Positions 9,794 to 18,461 of a DNA stretch of 64,000 nt are shown here, one piece after another. The notes below the pieces were generated by a model. The model was not told the origin of the DNA, did no database searches, and saw only the letters and a program-made list of their open reading frames with translations. Source of the stretch: an uncultured Eubacteriales bacterium. GTDB lineage: Bacteria > Bacillota > Clostridia > Oscillospirales > Oscillospiraceae. A program made the position numbers and the translations under genes. Where the stretch lies: NCBI GenBank assembly GCA_900545515.1, contig UQZA01000001.1, positions 205,333 to 269,332 on the forward strand. The letters are read 5' to 3'. The number at the start of each line of letters is the position of its first letter. Position 1 is the stretch's first letter.

Positions 9794-10918
9794 CTATTGC
9801 TGCAGCAAAACCCCGCATACCACATCGCAGAGATTGGTGACGGCATCCCGGTTCAGGTCGTAGTAAATGCGGTTCTCTCCTCGCCTGGCACGCACCAGCC
9901 CCGCATCCAGCAGCAGGCCCATATGCCGCGAAATGGTGGCCGTCGTAAGGTTCATCTCCCGGGCCAACTCCTGGCAGTAGGAACTGGAGCGGGAAATGCG
10001 CCGGAGAATTTCGAACTTGCTCCGGTCACTGATCACCTTCAGGAGATTGCAAATGGCCTCATCGGTCATTTGCACCCGGTCCACCCGGAAGCTCTCGTTG
10101 ATCAGCACGCCGATGTAAACCTGACGGAAGTCCTTCCCCTCCAGGGTACCGTAGGTATAAATCATGTCATTGGCCGCCAGCATACTCAGATTGATGTATG
10201 TGTCCAGTCCATCCGCCTCTACCTCCTGGTTGGTCAGCTGCTCCAGCAAGTCCGGAAAGCTGTGACTTTGAAAATACTGCTCCCAATGGTCGTAGCTCTC
10301 CTGGGCCAGGGGCAGGAAGGACTCCATAGCCGCCTCCATCCGTAAGGCAACCGGATAAAGATGCTCTGACAGCTCCTGGAAGGCCTCCGGAAAGCGGCAG
10401 AGAATTTTGTAAATCTTCCACCGGTACTGCTCCTCAATGGGGATCTGCTCCAGCTGGTCCACCAGCTCCGGCACAGTCTCCCCCGCATCTGCCACCCGAA
10501 AGCTCATCCCGCCGCTGTTCACATCAAAAAGCACATAGGGCCGGGAGAGAATCCCCAGCGCAGCGGTGCGGGTCCTGTCCAGCGCCTCTTGAAAGTCTGC
10601 AATCCGTATGTCTAAAAAGCTGTAAATCATCAGCTTCGCCAGACACATATTCTGCCATTTGCTCTCCGTATCCCACCGCTGGAAATAGTAGGTCAGCTGA
10701 GGAGACTCCGGCAGCTCTCCACAAACCTCCTCCACCAGCCCGGACAGATGGGAACACAGCAGCTCAATCCGGTTTCTCTCCGGGCCGGATAGCTTTTGTC
10801 CGTATTTCAGAAGAATATCCCGTTTTTTCTGGCTGAAGGTAATACCATTTACCCGCTGGTAAATGGCCTCTATCGTTTCGTATAAAATTGCCGGTTTCCG
10901 CAGAATCATCTCGCCCAT
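9794..10918 (-). CDS. ArsR-type transcriptional regulator with a long N-terminal sensor-like domain
   Basis: A 374-residue protein. About residues 285-374 form an ArsR-like winged helix: ISDRSKFEILRRI, then the recognition region EMNLTTATISRHMGLL and a wing (ARRGENRIYY). The N-terminal ~280 residues are mostly helical, contain no metal-site cysteine cluster and match no domain I can name. The ATG at 10918 follows GGAGG at 8 bases; an upstream in-frame start lacks a site. It is encoded upstream of and on the same strand as the giant protease, and a second protein of exactly the same length (38070-39194) occupies the same position beside the second protease. I infer that it controls the protease gene. 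Confidence 0.8.
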   Translation of the reverse strand: MGEMILRKPAILYETIEAIYQRVNGITFSQKKRDILLKYGQKLSGPERNRIELLCSHLSGLVEEVCGELPESPQLTYYFQRWDTESKWQNMCLAKLMIYSFLDIRIADFQEALDRTRTAALGILSRPYVLFDVNSGGMSFRVADAGETVPELVDQLEQIPIEEQYRWKIYKILCRFPEAFQELSEHLYPVALRMEAAMESFLPLAQESYDHWEQYFQSHSFPDLLEQLTNQEVEADGLDTYINLSMLAANDMIYTYGTLEGKDFRQVYIGVLINESFRVDRVQMTDEAICNLLKVISDRSKFEILRRISRSSSYCQELAREMNLTTATISRHMGLLLDAGLVRARRGENRIYYDLNRDAVTNLCDVVCGVLLQQ

Positions 10919-10944
10919 TTTCAGATCCTCCCTATATATTTTAA

Positions 10945-10973
10945 AACATAACCGCCGCCCCGGCAAAAGTCAA
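10945..10973 (-). promoter_or_regulatory. Promoter of regulator gene 1
   Basis: TTGACT (10968-10973) and TATGTT (10945-10950) on the minus strand with a 17-base spacer, about 30 bases upstream of the start codon. Confidence 0.5.
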
Positions 10974-11076
10974 GAAAAATCCTGTAAGGAGCCACTGGAA
11001 TCCCACAAAACCGCTGCCTGTGTCTTAGGCGCAAACTTACACATCTGACAAAATTTCGAAAAACTTTCTAAAGTGC

Positions 11077-11105
11077 TTGTAAACTGCGGAGAAAAAAAGT
11101 ATACT
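11077..11105 (+). promoter_or_regulatory. Promoter of the SLH protein gene
   Basis: TTGTAA (11077-11082), 17 bases, TATACT (11100-11105), followed by a ~100-base untranslated leader. Confidence 0.55.
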
Positions 11106-11212
11106 TAGCATCGGAACGGTAATGTAAGGAAGTCCATACCCGTTCCCTTTCAACTGGGCGTGGACTGCGAACCCGGCCCCACAGCCTAAATTTTTGTAAC
11201 AGGAGAAGAAAT

Positions 11213-13990
11213 ATGAAGATTCGGAAAACCACTGCAAAACTGATGGCGTTCCTCCTGGCGGTGTGTATGCTGGCCACCACGGCTCTGGCCTACGACGGCA
11301 TTTACACCGACAAAGAGGGCAACATCAGCTACAGCCCCTATGAGCAGGGGCTCTATTCCAACGGCGGCTACACCATTGACAAAGTCTCCCATCCCACTTT
11401 GGGTGCCGGTGAGGTGGACGGCATTCTCACTGGCGACCTGCAGGATCGCGGACAGAGCTACTCCTGGTCCATGGCAGAAGCGGGAGACTATGTGTACATC
11501 GGGACCTGCTACAATTCCACCTACTACATCTACCACAACAATGTAAAAACCACCCTGGATGGGATGAAGAGCTCCGGCATTCTGGACCCGGAGCTGGATA
11601 CCGGGAAGGTCGCCGATGAAATTGTCCAGGTAGCCTTCGGCGTCGATACTTTTGACTCCACCTTGATGAACGACTGGGCCCCGGTGATCATGGCGGTCCA
11701 CAAGATCACCGGCGAGGCCAAGGTGATTTTCCGGGAGCGGGACGTCTGGAGCCAGCATCCCGACATCTTCCCGGGCTATGCCCCCACCATGGCAGTGAAA
11801 AACTATCTCTCCGGCTACCGGATGGCCTTCGAGTTCCAGGGGAAGCTGTACTTCGCCGGTATGGGCAACCCCACAGCTACCTTGGTGGAAGTAGATCCGG
11901 TCACCAATGAGGCCAAGATTGTATACTATAACATCAATCAAACCCGGGGCGTCGCCAACGGCGTGCACGGCCTGCTGGTTTATGATGGAGAGATTCTCAT
12001 GTGCCTGGCCACAGACAACTACGACGGGAAGGGCACGCCTGGCGGCCTCATTGTGGCCAGCTCCAATCCCAGCGCCTCCCTGGACACCTGGCGGGTCATT
12101 GCCGACCAGGACGATTTCGATGGCCTGCCTGCCGTGATGCAGATCGACGGCCTCAACGGCGGCGGCGTCTGGGACATCATTGAGTATCACGGCCACCTGT
12201 ACGTAACCGTGGTCACAGACAAAACGGACAAAGAGACCGGCGTCACCAATAAGCAGGGCTTCGCCATGTACCGTGGCGAAAAGCAAGCGGACGGCTCCTT
12301 CACCTGGACCCAGGTCATCGGCGACCACAGCAAATACGGTTTTGGCCTGGGCATCAACTATTCCATGGCTTGCAACATGTGGGTTTACGACGGCTACCTC
12401 TACCTGGGCACCTACAACGACCCCATGCTGGACCTGGCGGCCGTGCCTGCCACCGGCAACTTTGAACATCTGTACAACGACCTGGATCACTCCATCTATC
12501 TCTACCGCATGGATGCAGAGGAGAACTTCCAGCAGATCGGCGGCAAGGACGACAACCCCTATTTCCCGGAGGGTCCCCTGGGTAATCTGGGCGCCGGCCT
12601 GGGTAACCACTCCAACCAGTATGTCTGGCGCTTCGGCGTTCATAACGATGAATTGTACCTGGGCACCTTCGACACCTCCACCCTCACCTACATGTTTACC
12701 CAGCTCACCGATGGCCAGGTGGCCAATATGGACTACGAGGACATCAGCGGCCGGGCAGAGCTCCTGGAGGACGCCCTGCTGCAGGTTTTGGGACAGGAGA
12801 ATAACCCCTATCTGGCCATGTTCCTGGAGGCAACCCTGTTTCACACCAAGGCCCTCGACCTGTTCCGGGATCTGTCCGGCTTTGCCACCGACATGTCCGC
12901 AGACTGGAATCCGGTGCCGGATTACCGGGAGCTCCTGGAGAATTACGAGGCCTTCCGGGATGATCTGCTGGCCAGGCTGGAATCTCAAATGGCCCAGCCT
13001 GATTTCCTGGAGCAGTACGCCGCTGCCAACGGGGTCACCGTGGCGGAGCTGCTAGTCAGCCAGGGTGCAGAGGTCCAAGGTCCCGTGGGCGACCGGCTGA
13101 AGGCCGCCCTTCGGGAGCAGCTTAAGAAGCTGCTGGCCAGCTGCGACCAGGTGTTTTATGACTCCACCATTCACAACTTTGTCTTTTACTTCGGCGTCAA
13201 CTACTACGCCCAGGAGTGCGAACGGGGCTTTGACCTGCTGGTCTCCAATGACGGCGTGCACTTCGACGCCATCACCCGGGATGGCTTTGGCGATGGGGCC
13301 AATCACGGCCTGCGGACCATTTGCTCCACGAAGCAAGGCGTCTTCCTGGGGACCGCCAATCCCTACTATGGCACCCAGCTGTGGAGAATGTACAGCGAAC
13401 GCGACCACGCTGGCTGCACCGGCGGGGACGGCTGCCCCAGCCGCTCCTTCACGGACCTGAACACCGGCGTCTGGTATCATCCCTACACCGACTATGTCAT
13501 CTCCCACAGCCTGATGCGGGGTCTGAGCAGCACTCTGTTTGCCCCCAATCAGAGCATGACCCGGGGCATGATGGTCACCACCCTGTACCGTCTGGCCGGG
13601 GAGCCCCAGGTAGAGGGTACCGCTACCTTCCAGGATGTGAAGTCCAGCGCTTACTATGCCAACGCTGTGGCCTGGGCAGAAGCCAACGGCATTGCCAAGG
13701 GCATTGACACCGGTGTCTTTGCCCCCAACGCCCCCGTAACCCGGGAGCAGGCTGCAGCCTTTGCCTATCGGTACGTAACGGCATACTTGGGCAAAACGCC
13801 GGTGCCCGGCGCTTCCCTCGGCGGCTTCCAGGACGCAGGGCTGGTCTCCGATTATGCCGCAGAGTCCCTGTCCTGGGCCCATGCCGCCGGGCTGATGGTG
13901 GGCTATGGTGATGGCTTCCTCGGCCCCAAGGACACCGTAACCCGGGCGCAAATGGCCAAACTCCTGACGCTGTTGGCTCAAAACTTCTAA
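11213..13990 (+). CDS. Secreted SLH-domain surface protein of unknown function
   Basis: A 925-residue protein: signal peptide about 1-26 (lysine-rich start, hydrophobic core, ALA cleavage site), a ~700-residue ectodomain, and three SLH motifs at about 744-925. The ectodomain has recurring short blades with aromatic-Leu-Gly-Thr and LYFAGMG/LYLGTY/LYLGTF elements, suggestive of a beta-propeller; I recognise no catalytic motif. The SLH part (FTDL..WYHPYTD..VTTLYRLAG) is closely similar to that of protease 1. ATG follows AGGAG. The gene is divergent from the ArsR-type regulator, so co-regulation with the protease is possible but unproven. A strong bidirectional terminator follows. Confidence 0.85.
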   Translation: MKIRKTTAKLMAFLLAVCMLATTALAYDGIYTDKEGNISYSPYEQGLYSNGGYTIDKVSHPTLGAGEVDGILTGDLQDRGQSYSWSMAEAGDYVYIGTCYNSTYYIYHNNVKTTLDGMKSSGILDPELDTGKVADEIVQVAFGVDTFDSTLMNDWAPVIMAVHKITGEAKVIFRERDVWSQHPDIFPGYAPTMAVKNYLSGYRMAFEFQGKLYFAGMGNPTATLVEVDPVTNEAKIVYYNINQTRGVANGVHGLLVYDGEILMCLATDNYDGKGTPGGLIVASSNPSASLDTWRVIADQDDFDGLPAVMQIDGLNGGGVWDIIEYHGHLYVTVVTDKTDKETGVTNKQGFAMYRGEKQADGSFTWTQVIGDHSKYGFGLGINYSMACNMWVYDGYLYLGTYNDPMLDLAAVPATGNFEHLYNDLDHSIYLYRMDAEENFQQIGGKDDNPYFPEGPLGNLGAGLGNHSNQYVWRFGVHNDELYLGTFDTSTLTYMFTQLTDGQVANMDYEDISGRAELLEDALLQVLGQENNPYLAMFLEATLFHTKALDLFRDLSGFATDMSADWNPVPDYRELLENYEAFRDDLLARLESQMAQPDFLEQYAAANGVTVAELLVSQGAEVQGPVGDRLKAALREQLKKLLASCDQVFYDSTIHNFVFYFGVNYYAQECERGFDLLVSNDGVHFDAITRDGFGDGANHGLRTICSTKQGVFLGTANPYYGTQLWRMYSERDHAGCTGGDGCPSRSFTDLNTGVWYHPYTDYVISHSLMRGLSSTLFAPNQSMTRGMMVTTLYRLAGEPQVEGTATFQDVKSSAYYANAVAWAEANGIAKGIDTGVFAPNAPVTREQAAAFAYRYVTAYLGKTPVPGASLGGFQDAGLVSDYAAESLSWAHAAGLMVGYGDGFLGPKDTVTRAQMAKLLTLLAQNF

Positions 13991-14056
13991 CGCTCCGGCA
14001 GAGCCGTGAGGGAGAGACCCACCTCCCCCACGGTCTCTGCACCCCCGTTTTCCGGC

Positions 14057-14111
14057 AAAAAACCGGGCAAATTCCCCTCCTGAACAGGTGCGGGAATTTG
14101 CCCGGTTTTTT
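14057..14111. terminator. Bidirectional intrinsic terminator
   Basis: AACCGGGCAAATTCCC and GGGAATTTGCCCGGTT form a 16-bp stem flanked by A6 on the left and T6 on the right, so it can end both the SLH gene and the convergent acyltransferase gene. A weaker imperfect hairpin lies just before it (about 14000-14042). Confidence 0.9.
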
Positions 14112-14121
14112 CGATTTTCCT

Positions 14122-15009
14122 TCACCGGTGAATGGCGTACTCCACCGGAGTCTTGGCCGGAAGGTCCAGAAGCTCCGGATGACGGAGCAGCTCCTTGACC
14201 AGGGCCACAGTGCCGGAATAGTAATAGCCGTCGGCAATGCGCTCGTCCAGAGTGATGCCCAGGGGAATCACCTGGTGGGGATCCTGGGCGCCGGCTTCGT
14301 CATAAGTCATGGTCCAGTGCTTTTTACCAATGACCACAAAGCAGGAGTTGGTGCCCCAGTTGGTCAGGTGATGGTAGCCGCACTCCAGGCCAATGGAACC
14401 CAGATTGCTGATAAAAATAGAAGAATAGTTGGGGTCCGTGGCAATGATGCCCTGAGGAACCTTGCCATGCCGGTCCAGGAAAAACAGGGTATGCATCACC
14501 AGCCGCAAAATGGGCCGGGGTAGACGCACCAACCGGTCCATCATGTCGGAGGAGGGGTCCTTCACATCCGTGCGGCGGCACTGATGAATGGTCTGCATCA
14601 GTTCCTGATGGTAGCCGTCCAGGGTGGAGTTTTCGTCAAAATACTGAAAAGCCAAGCCCTCCTCAGATTTGTCCTCAAACTTCTTCTTCACCACAAAGGC
14701 CACGGAGATGTACTTTCGTTGATAGACCCGGTTATAGGCGATAAACCGGTTCATTTTAGGCCGCAGCACAAAGGCCTTGCCAATGGCAGCGCTGATCAAG
14801 TGAAAATAGGTGTATTTATCCTCCGTCCGTCCCGCGTTTTTCTTTGCCAGGTAATCATCCAGAGGGCGCAGGTCGATGTCCACATTGATGTAAGCCTCAT
14901 TGTCGGCCCGGTTGGGGTACAGGTGGGGGGTAAACTGGGTCATCCCAGGCAGCTCCCGCAGCCACCACCCATCCCGCCGGTCCCCCCATTTTTTCTTCCG
15001 TTTTTCCAA
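14122..15009 (-). CDS. CAT/E2-like acyltransferase-fold protein lacking the catalytic histidine
   Basis: A 295-residue protein with the chloramphenicol acetyltransferase / 2-oxoacid dehydrogenase E2 fold: an early NVDIDLRPLDDYL strand, a FISNLGSIG segment and a C-terminal ITLDERIADG block followed by LVKELLRHPELL. In active E2 and CAT enzymes this block reads D-H-R-x-x-D-G with a catalytic His; here the His position is Glu, so ordinary acyl transfer is doubtful. No lipoyl or peripheral-subunit-binding domain is present, so it is not a pyruvate dehydrogenase E2. TTG at 15007-15009 is chosen as start because GGAG lies 9 bases upstream and no in-frame ATG fits. Function unknown; single gene with its own promoter and palindrome. 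Confidence 0.75.
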   Translation of the reverse strand: MEKRKKKWGDRRDGWWLRELPGMTQFTPHLYPNRADNEAYINVDIDLRPLDDYLAKKNAGRTEDKYTYFHLISAAIGKAFVLRPKMNRFIAYNRVYQRKYISVAFVVKKKFEDKSEEGLAFQYFDENSTLDGYHQELMQTIHQCRRTDVKDPSSDMMDRLVRLPRPILRLVMHTLFFLDRHGKVPQGIIATDPNYSSIFISNLGSIGLECGYHHLTNWGTNSCFVVIGKKHWTMTYDEAGAQDPHQVIPLGITLDERIADGYYYSGTVALVKELLRHPELLDLPAKTPVEYAIHR

Positions 15010-15030
15010 ATTTTCTCACTCCAGTTTCAA

Positions 15031-15050
15031 GAATCTGTCTGGTCAGATTC
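15031..15050. promoter_or_regulatory. Palindrome at the start of the acyltransferase transcript
   Basis: Perfect 7-bp arms GAATCTG-N6-CAGATTC lie directly after the -10 box, covering the predicted transcription start. Probable operator of an unknown regulator. Confidence 0.5.
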
Positions 15051-15079
15051 ATTATACTAACCTTTTTGGAGAATTGCAA
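15051..15079 (-). promoter_or_regulatory. Promoter of the acyltransferase-like gene
   Basis: TTGCAA (15074-15079), 17 bases, TATAAT (15051-15056) on the minus strand. Confidence 0.7.
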
Positions 15080-15207
15080 GAATCGGATACGCTCCATGGG
15101 GGCAGCAGCATTTCCTTTTTCTGGGGCCAAGTAACCCACCCATCCCTGGCACGGAAGCGCCCTGCGCCAGGGGGGTGAACTTGCAGTTGCCCTCTGTGCG
15201 TTTACCG

Positions 15208-16365
15208 TTACCGGGAGAACATGATGCCCTCGCTGTTGAACATCCGGGTCAGGAGGAAGACCCCCAAGCCGGTGACAGCCAGGTTGGCAGCCACTGCCGT
15301 TAAAATCAAAACCGGTGAGGCGGAAAAGGCGAAAATCCCCACCATACACTGCACGCTGTTGTACACCGGAATGAGGTAGTAGCACAGCTCTGTCTTTGCG
15401 CCACCGCCAAACATGGCCGTCACTCCCACCAAAATCACCACAATCATCAGAGGCGTCACATAAGTCTGAGCCTCCTTGACCGACTTGGCAAAGGCGGAAA
15501 CGATGGAAATCAAGGTAATCAGCAGCAGCACTGTAGAGAGAATCACCACGCCCAGCAGGGCATAATCCCCCACCCCATAGGTCACCGTCAGCTGCTCTGA
15601 AGCAGCGCCCATGAGCTTAGGCAGAGACAAGGTAGTCCCAATGGCGCTGGAAGCGCCGGACAGAAGGGAAATCACGGACAGGGCCATAATCTTCCCCAGA
15701 GCAATGCTTCCCCGTTTCGTGGGGGTAATGAGCAGGGTTGCGATGGTGCCCCGTTCCTTCTCCCCCGCGATGGACTCCGGCGCCACCGCCATGCACCCAC
15801 TGAACAGGAAGATCAGCAGCAGCATGGGCATCATAGAGGAAAAGATGGAGCCCGTGGCATCCTCCTGAGTCGCCAAGTCATAAATGCCGTTCCAGTTCAC
15901 ATGAAATTTATTGACCAAGCTGCTCTCATACTGGTTCAGAATCTCCAATACCAGATTGTACCCGTCTCCCGAAGTGGCGGCGGCAGAGTTGTAATATACC
16001 TCTACCTGGGGCGCAGCCTTTCCAGAAGCCATATCATAGGCTGCCACCGCTTCGTCAAAACCGGCGGGAAAGCGGATGTACAGGTCCAGCTTTTGGTTGC
16101 GGACCAGCTCCATCGGCTCCGCCTCCTCCTGAATCTCCAAAGCCTGGCTCAGGGCGGCGGACAGGCTGTCCGGTAGATTTTCTACCACAGCTGTGGGCCG
16201 GTAGGTGTCCTCCACAGAAAATTGACTGCTGAGGGCGTTGCCCATGAACGTGTACAGCACGTAGATCATGAGACCGGGCAGCAAAATGGTGGTCAGGGCC
16301 ATCCGCCGGTCTCCAAAAAAACGGGCCAGTTCCTTTTTGAAAATGGTCAAAACCGGACTTCTCAT
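15208..16365 (-). CDS. ABC-2 type exporter permease (NatB-like)
   Basis: A 385-residue membrane protein: one N-terminal transmembrane segment (ILLPGLMIYVLYTFMG), a ~160-residue extracellular loop, then about five transmembrane segments in the C-terminal half, including the PESIAGEKERGT cytoplasmic motif of ABC-2/NatB permeases. It would pair with the ATPase encoded immediately upstream, whose stop codon overlaps this ATG by four bases. The natural substrate cannot be told; the NatB name refers to fold and topology (Na+ or peptide/drug export in relatives). Confidence 0.88.
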   Translation of the reverse strand: MRSPVLTIFKKELARFFGDRRMALTTILLPGLMIYVLYTFMGNALSSQFSVEDTYRPTAVVENLPDSLSAALSQALEIQEEAEPMELVRNQKLDLYIRFPAGFDEAVAAYDMASGKAAPQVEVYYNSAAATSGDGYNLVLEILNQYESSLVNKFHVNWNGIYDLATQEDATGSIFSSMMPMLLLIFLFSGCMAVAPESIAGEKERGTIATLLITPTKRGSIALGKIMALSVISLLSGASSAIGTTLSLPKLMGAASEQLTVTYGVGDYALLGVVILSTVLLLITLISIVSAFAKSVKEAQTYVTPLMIVVILVGVTAMFGGGAKTELCYYLIPVYNSVQCMVGIFAFSASPVLILTAVAANLAVTGLGVFLLTRMFNSEGIMFSR

Positions 16366-17138
16366 TGGATGTCACCTACCCTTTCCGCGTAGAGGTCAAA
16401 GAACCGGTCCTCCAGGCTTTTGCCGCCGCAGACCTCCGCCAAGGAGCCGCACTGAACCATCTGACCAGCAATGATAACGCCCACCCGGTCGCAGACCTTT
16501 TCAATCAGGCTGAAAATGTGGGTGGAGACAATGACGGTCCGGCCCCGGGCCTTCAGGTCCAGGAGGAAATCCGTCACCACCTTGGCCGTCAGCACGTCCA
16601 GGCCGTTGGTAGGCTCGTCAAAAATAATGACCGACGGATCATGAACCAGGGAAATGGCCAAGGAGGCCTTCTGCTTCATGCCGGTGGAGAGATTCGCCAC
16701 CTTCACCTCTGCAAACTCCCCAATGCAGAAGGTGTCAAACAGCTCCTTTTTCCGCCGCTCCCGGACCTCCGGCGGAACATGGTGGAGCTCGGAGAAAAAG
16801 TCAAACAAATAGTTGGGCGTGAAAAACTCCTCCAGCTTCAGCTCACTGGTGAGAAAACCCACCCGCTTGCGGACCTCCTCAGGCTGCCGGGTGACACTGC
16901 AGCCATCGATGAGGGCATCCCCCCGGTCCGGCTTGATCAGGGTGGCCAAAATCCGCAGCGTCGTGGTTTTACCTGCGCCATTGGGTCCCAGGAGGCCAAA
17001 AATCTCCCCCTCCTGAACGGAGAAGGACAAATCCCGGACCGCAACCTTGGTCCTGGATCGGGTCTTCTCCAGCTTCTGCTGCTTGGCAGAAAGGCGGAAG
17101 GTCTTTTGCAGGCCCTCTGCCCGCAATATCTCAGACAT
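16362..17138 (-). CDS. ABC exporter ATPase (NatA-like)
   Basis: A 258-residue ATP-binding subunit with Walker A GPNGAGKT (51-58), signature LSTGMKQ (150-156), Walker B IIFDEP (171-176) and the switch histidine in VSTHIF. The LSTGMKQK form is typical of ATPases that drive ABC-2 permeases. Start at 17138 (MSEILRAEG) is preferred over upstream in-frame codons because AAGGA lies upstream and family members start here. It forms a two-gene operon with the permease (4-base ATGA overlap). Confidence 0.93.
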   Translation of the reverse strand: MSEILRAEGLQKTFRLSAKQQKLEKTRSRTKVAVRDLSFSVQEGEIFGLLGPNGAGKTTTLRILATLIKPDRGDALIDGCSVTRQPEEVRKRVGFLTSELKLEEFFTPNYLFDFFSELHHVPPEVRERRKKELFDTFCIGEFAEVKVANLSTGMKQKASLAISLVHDPSVIIFDEPTNGLDVLTAKVVTDFLLDLKARGRTVIVSTHIFSLIEKVCDRVGVIIAGQMVQCGSLAEVCGGKSLEDRFFDLYAERVGDIQ

Positions 17139-17409
17139 GGTACATTCCTTCTTTCCTGCTGAAGTTAAAACAATTGTACCATACCCCCTTCTCCAGTTCC
17201 ACCGTTTTTTCAAAACTTAAGATCGTGTTAATAATTATCTCCCCCATTATGCCGCTGCTTCGCTTATGTATCTGCGGTCATGAATCGGCGGCATCCGAAA
17301 GAATCTCTGACCGGGGAGGCGGATGCGACGGAATCCGATGGATGTTTGCCTGCCAACATGATACAATGAAGCTCCTTACATCATTCACAAAAGAAAGGGA
17401 GAAACCAAC

Positions 17410-18081
17410 ATGGACGAGCAACAAGCTGTGACGCCGGTGCGCACCAGACGGCGGCCGTCGCGGGCAGGGCGGGGCCACCGGGCAGCCCTGGAGGGGCTGA
17501 CCTTGGCGCTGGTGTTCTCTTTGGGCCTGCTGGCAGGCGTCGGGCTGTCCTACGGAGCCTGGATCTGGCCGGGGCAACAGGAGGAAGCTCCGATTGCAGC
17601 AGCCTCTCCGGATCCTTCTCCGCCCACGGAGCTGGTGGTTTCGGAGACAGCTCCTCCCACCCAGCCAGCTACGGAGCCGTCTACCCAGCCTATGACGGAA
17701 GCCACTGAACCAGAAACGGAACCTCCCACTCAGCCGCCCACAGAGCCCCAGGAGGAACCGGCAGCCGTGACAGAGCCTCCTGCCACAGAACCGCCGGACC
17801 CGGAGCCGGATTTTGCAGTCACCGGATACATCCTGCCCAACAGCAGCACCGAGTACCTCACCTGGGAGGATTATGCCTCCCTCTCCCGCTGGGAGCTGGT
17901 ACTGGCCCGAAACGAAATTTTCGCCCGCCATGGCCGTCTGTTTCAAAATCAGGACATTCAAGCCTATTTCAACAGCTGCAGCTGGTATGAAGGCACCATT
18001 GCACCGGAGGATTTTGACACCAGCGTCATGAACGACATCGAAGTGCAAAATGTGCGGACCTTAAAAGCAGCGGAAGGTTAG
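17410..18081 (+). CDS. Membrane-anchored YARHG-domain protein
   Basis: A 223-residue protein: basic N-terminus, one transmembrane helix (about 28-54), a Pro/Thr/Glu-rich repetitive linker (about 56-135, PTEPPTQP-type repeats) and a C-terminal YARHG-type domain (about 155-218) with LARNEIFARHGR, a YF..C.WY block and N-D-x-E. YARHG domains are extracellular and of uncertain function, often in surface proteins and near peptidases. ATG follows GGGAG. The stop codon overlaps the ribosome site of the next small gene, so the two are probably translated together. Confidence 0.8.
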   Translation: MDEQQAVTPVRTRRRPSRAGRGHRAALEGLTLALVFSLGLLAGVGLSYGAWIWPGQQEEAPIAAASPDPSPPTELVVSETAPPTQPATEPSTQPMTEATEPETEPPTQPPTEPQEEPAAVTEPPATEPPDPEPDFAVTGYILPNSSTEYLTWEDYASLSRWELVLARNEIFARHGRLFQNQDIQAYFNSCSWYEGTIAPEDFDTSVMNDIEVQNVRTLKAAEG

Positions 18082-18090
18082 GAGGATACC

Positions 18091-18201
18091 ATGACCAAAA
18101 AGCAAGCGTACATCATTATGACCCTGCTGGCATTGCTGTCCGCAGTGGTCCTCTTGGGCGCCGCCCTGGTGCTGCAGCATGTGGCAGGGGCTGCCCTGTG
18201 A
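18091..18201 (+). CDS. Small single-span membrane protein (36 residues)
   Basis: ATG at 18091 follows a perfect AGGAGG (18080-18085) at 5 bases. The product starts MTKKQAY and is then one hydrophobic helix (about residues 8-30, rich in Leu/Ala/Val) ending VAGAAL. The perfect ribosome site, positive-inside start and uninterrupted membrane helix support a real gene. It follows the YARHG gene by nine bases and is likely co-transcribed with it. I do not recognise a family; a partner or regulator of the YARHG protein is one possibility. Confidence 0.6.
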   Translation: MTKKQAYIIMTLLALLSAVVLLGAALVLQHVAGAAL

Positions 18202-18461
18202 AGGGTTGAGAACCCAAAGCTCTGTCCAAGCCGTAAATGGAACCTGCCGCAATGGCAAAGGGGCCAAGCCACCTCCCGAACATTCCAACTGGAATCCTGG
18301 AGGCTGCTTGGTCCCTTTGCCTGGCAGAAGCTTACTGAAAACGTCAAATCGTCTGGCCGGAGTGCGGCCCAATAGTGCACTCACGGCGCAAATAAAAGCA
18401 AATACGTCTTGCCTTGTTCCACTGGCGCGGCAGCGCCCTGCCTTCCCCCGGGGGGTTGGGT
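18202..18461. other. Structured intergenic region with a long hairpin
   Basis: No gene seen. Positions 18244-18327 form an 84-base nested hairpin: CTGCC/GGCAG outside, then a 23-bp arm pair (starting GGCAAAGGGG at 18254; 20 of 23 positions pair) and an inner ATTCCA/TGGAAT stem. A small GGCCG/CGGCC hairpin follows near 18353-18367, and a GGCAG-GGCG-CTGCC hairpin (minus sense) near 18433. It could be the convergent terminator region of the YARHG unit and the ABC exporter, or a mobile hairpin element. Confidence 0.5.
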
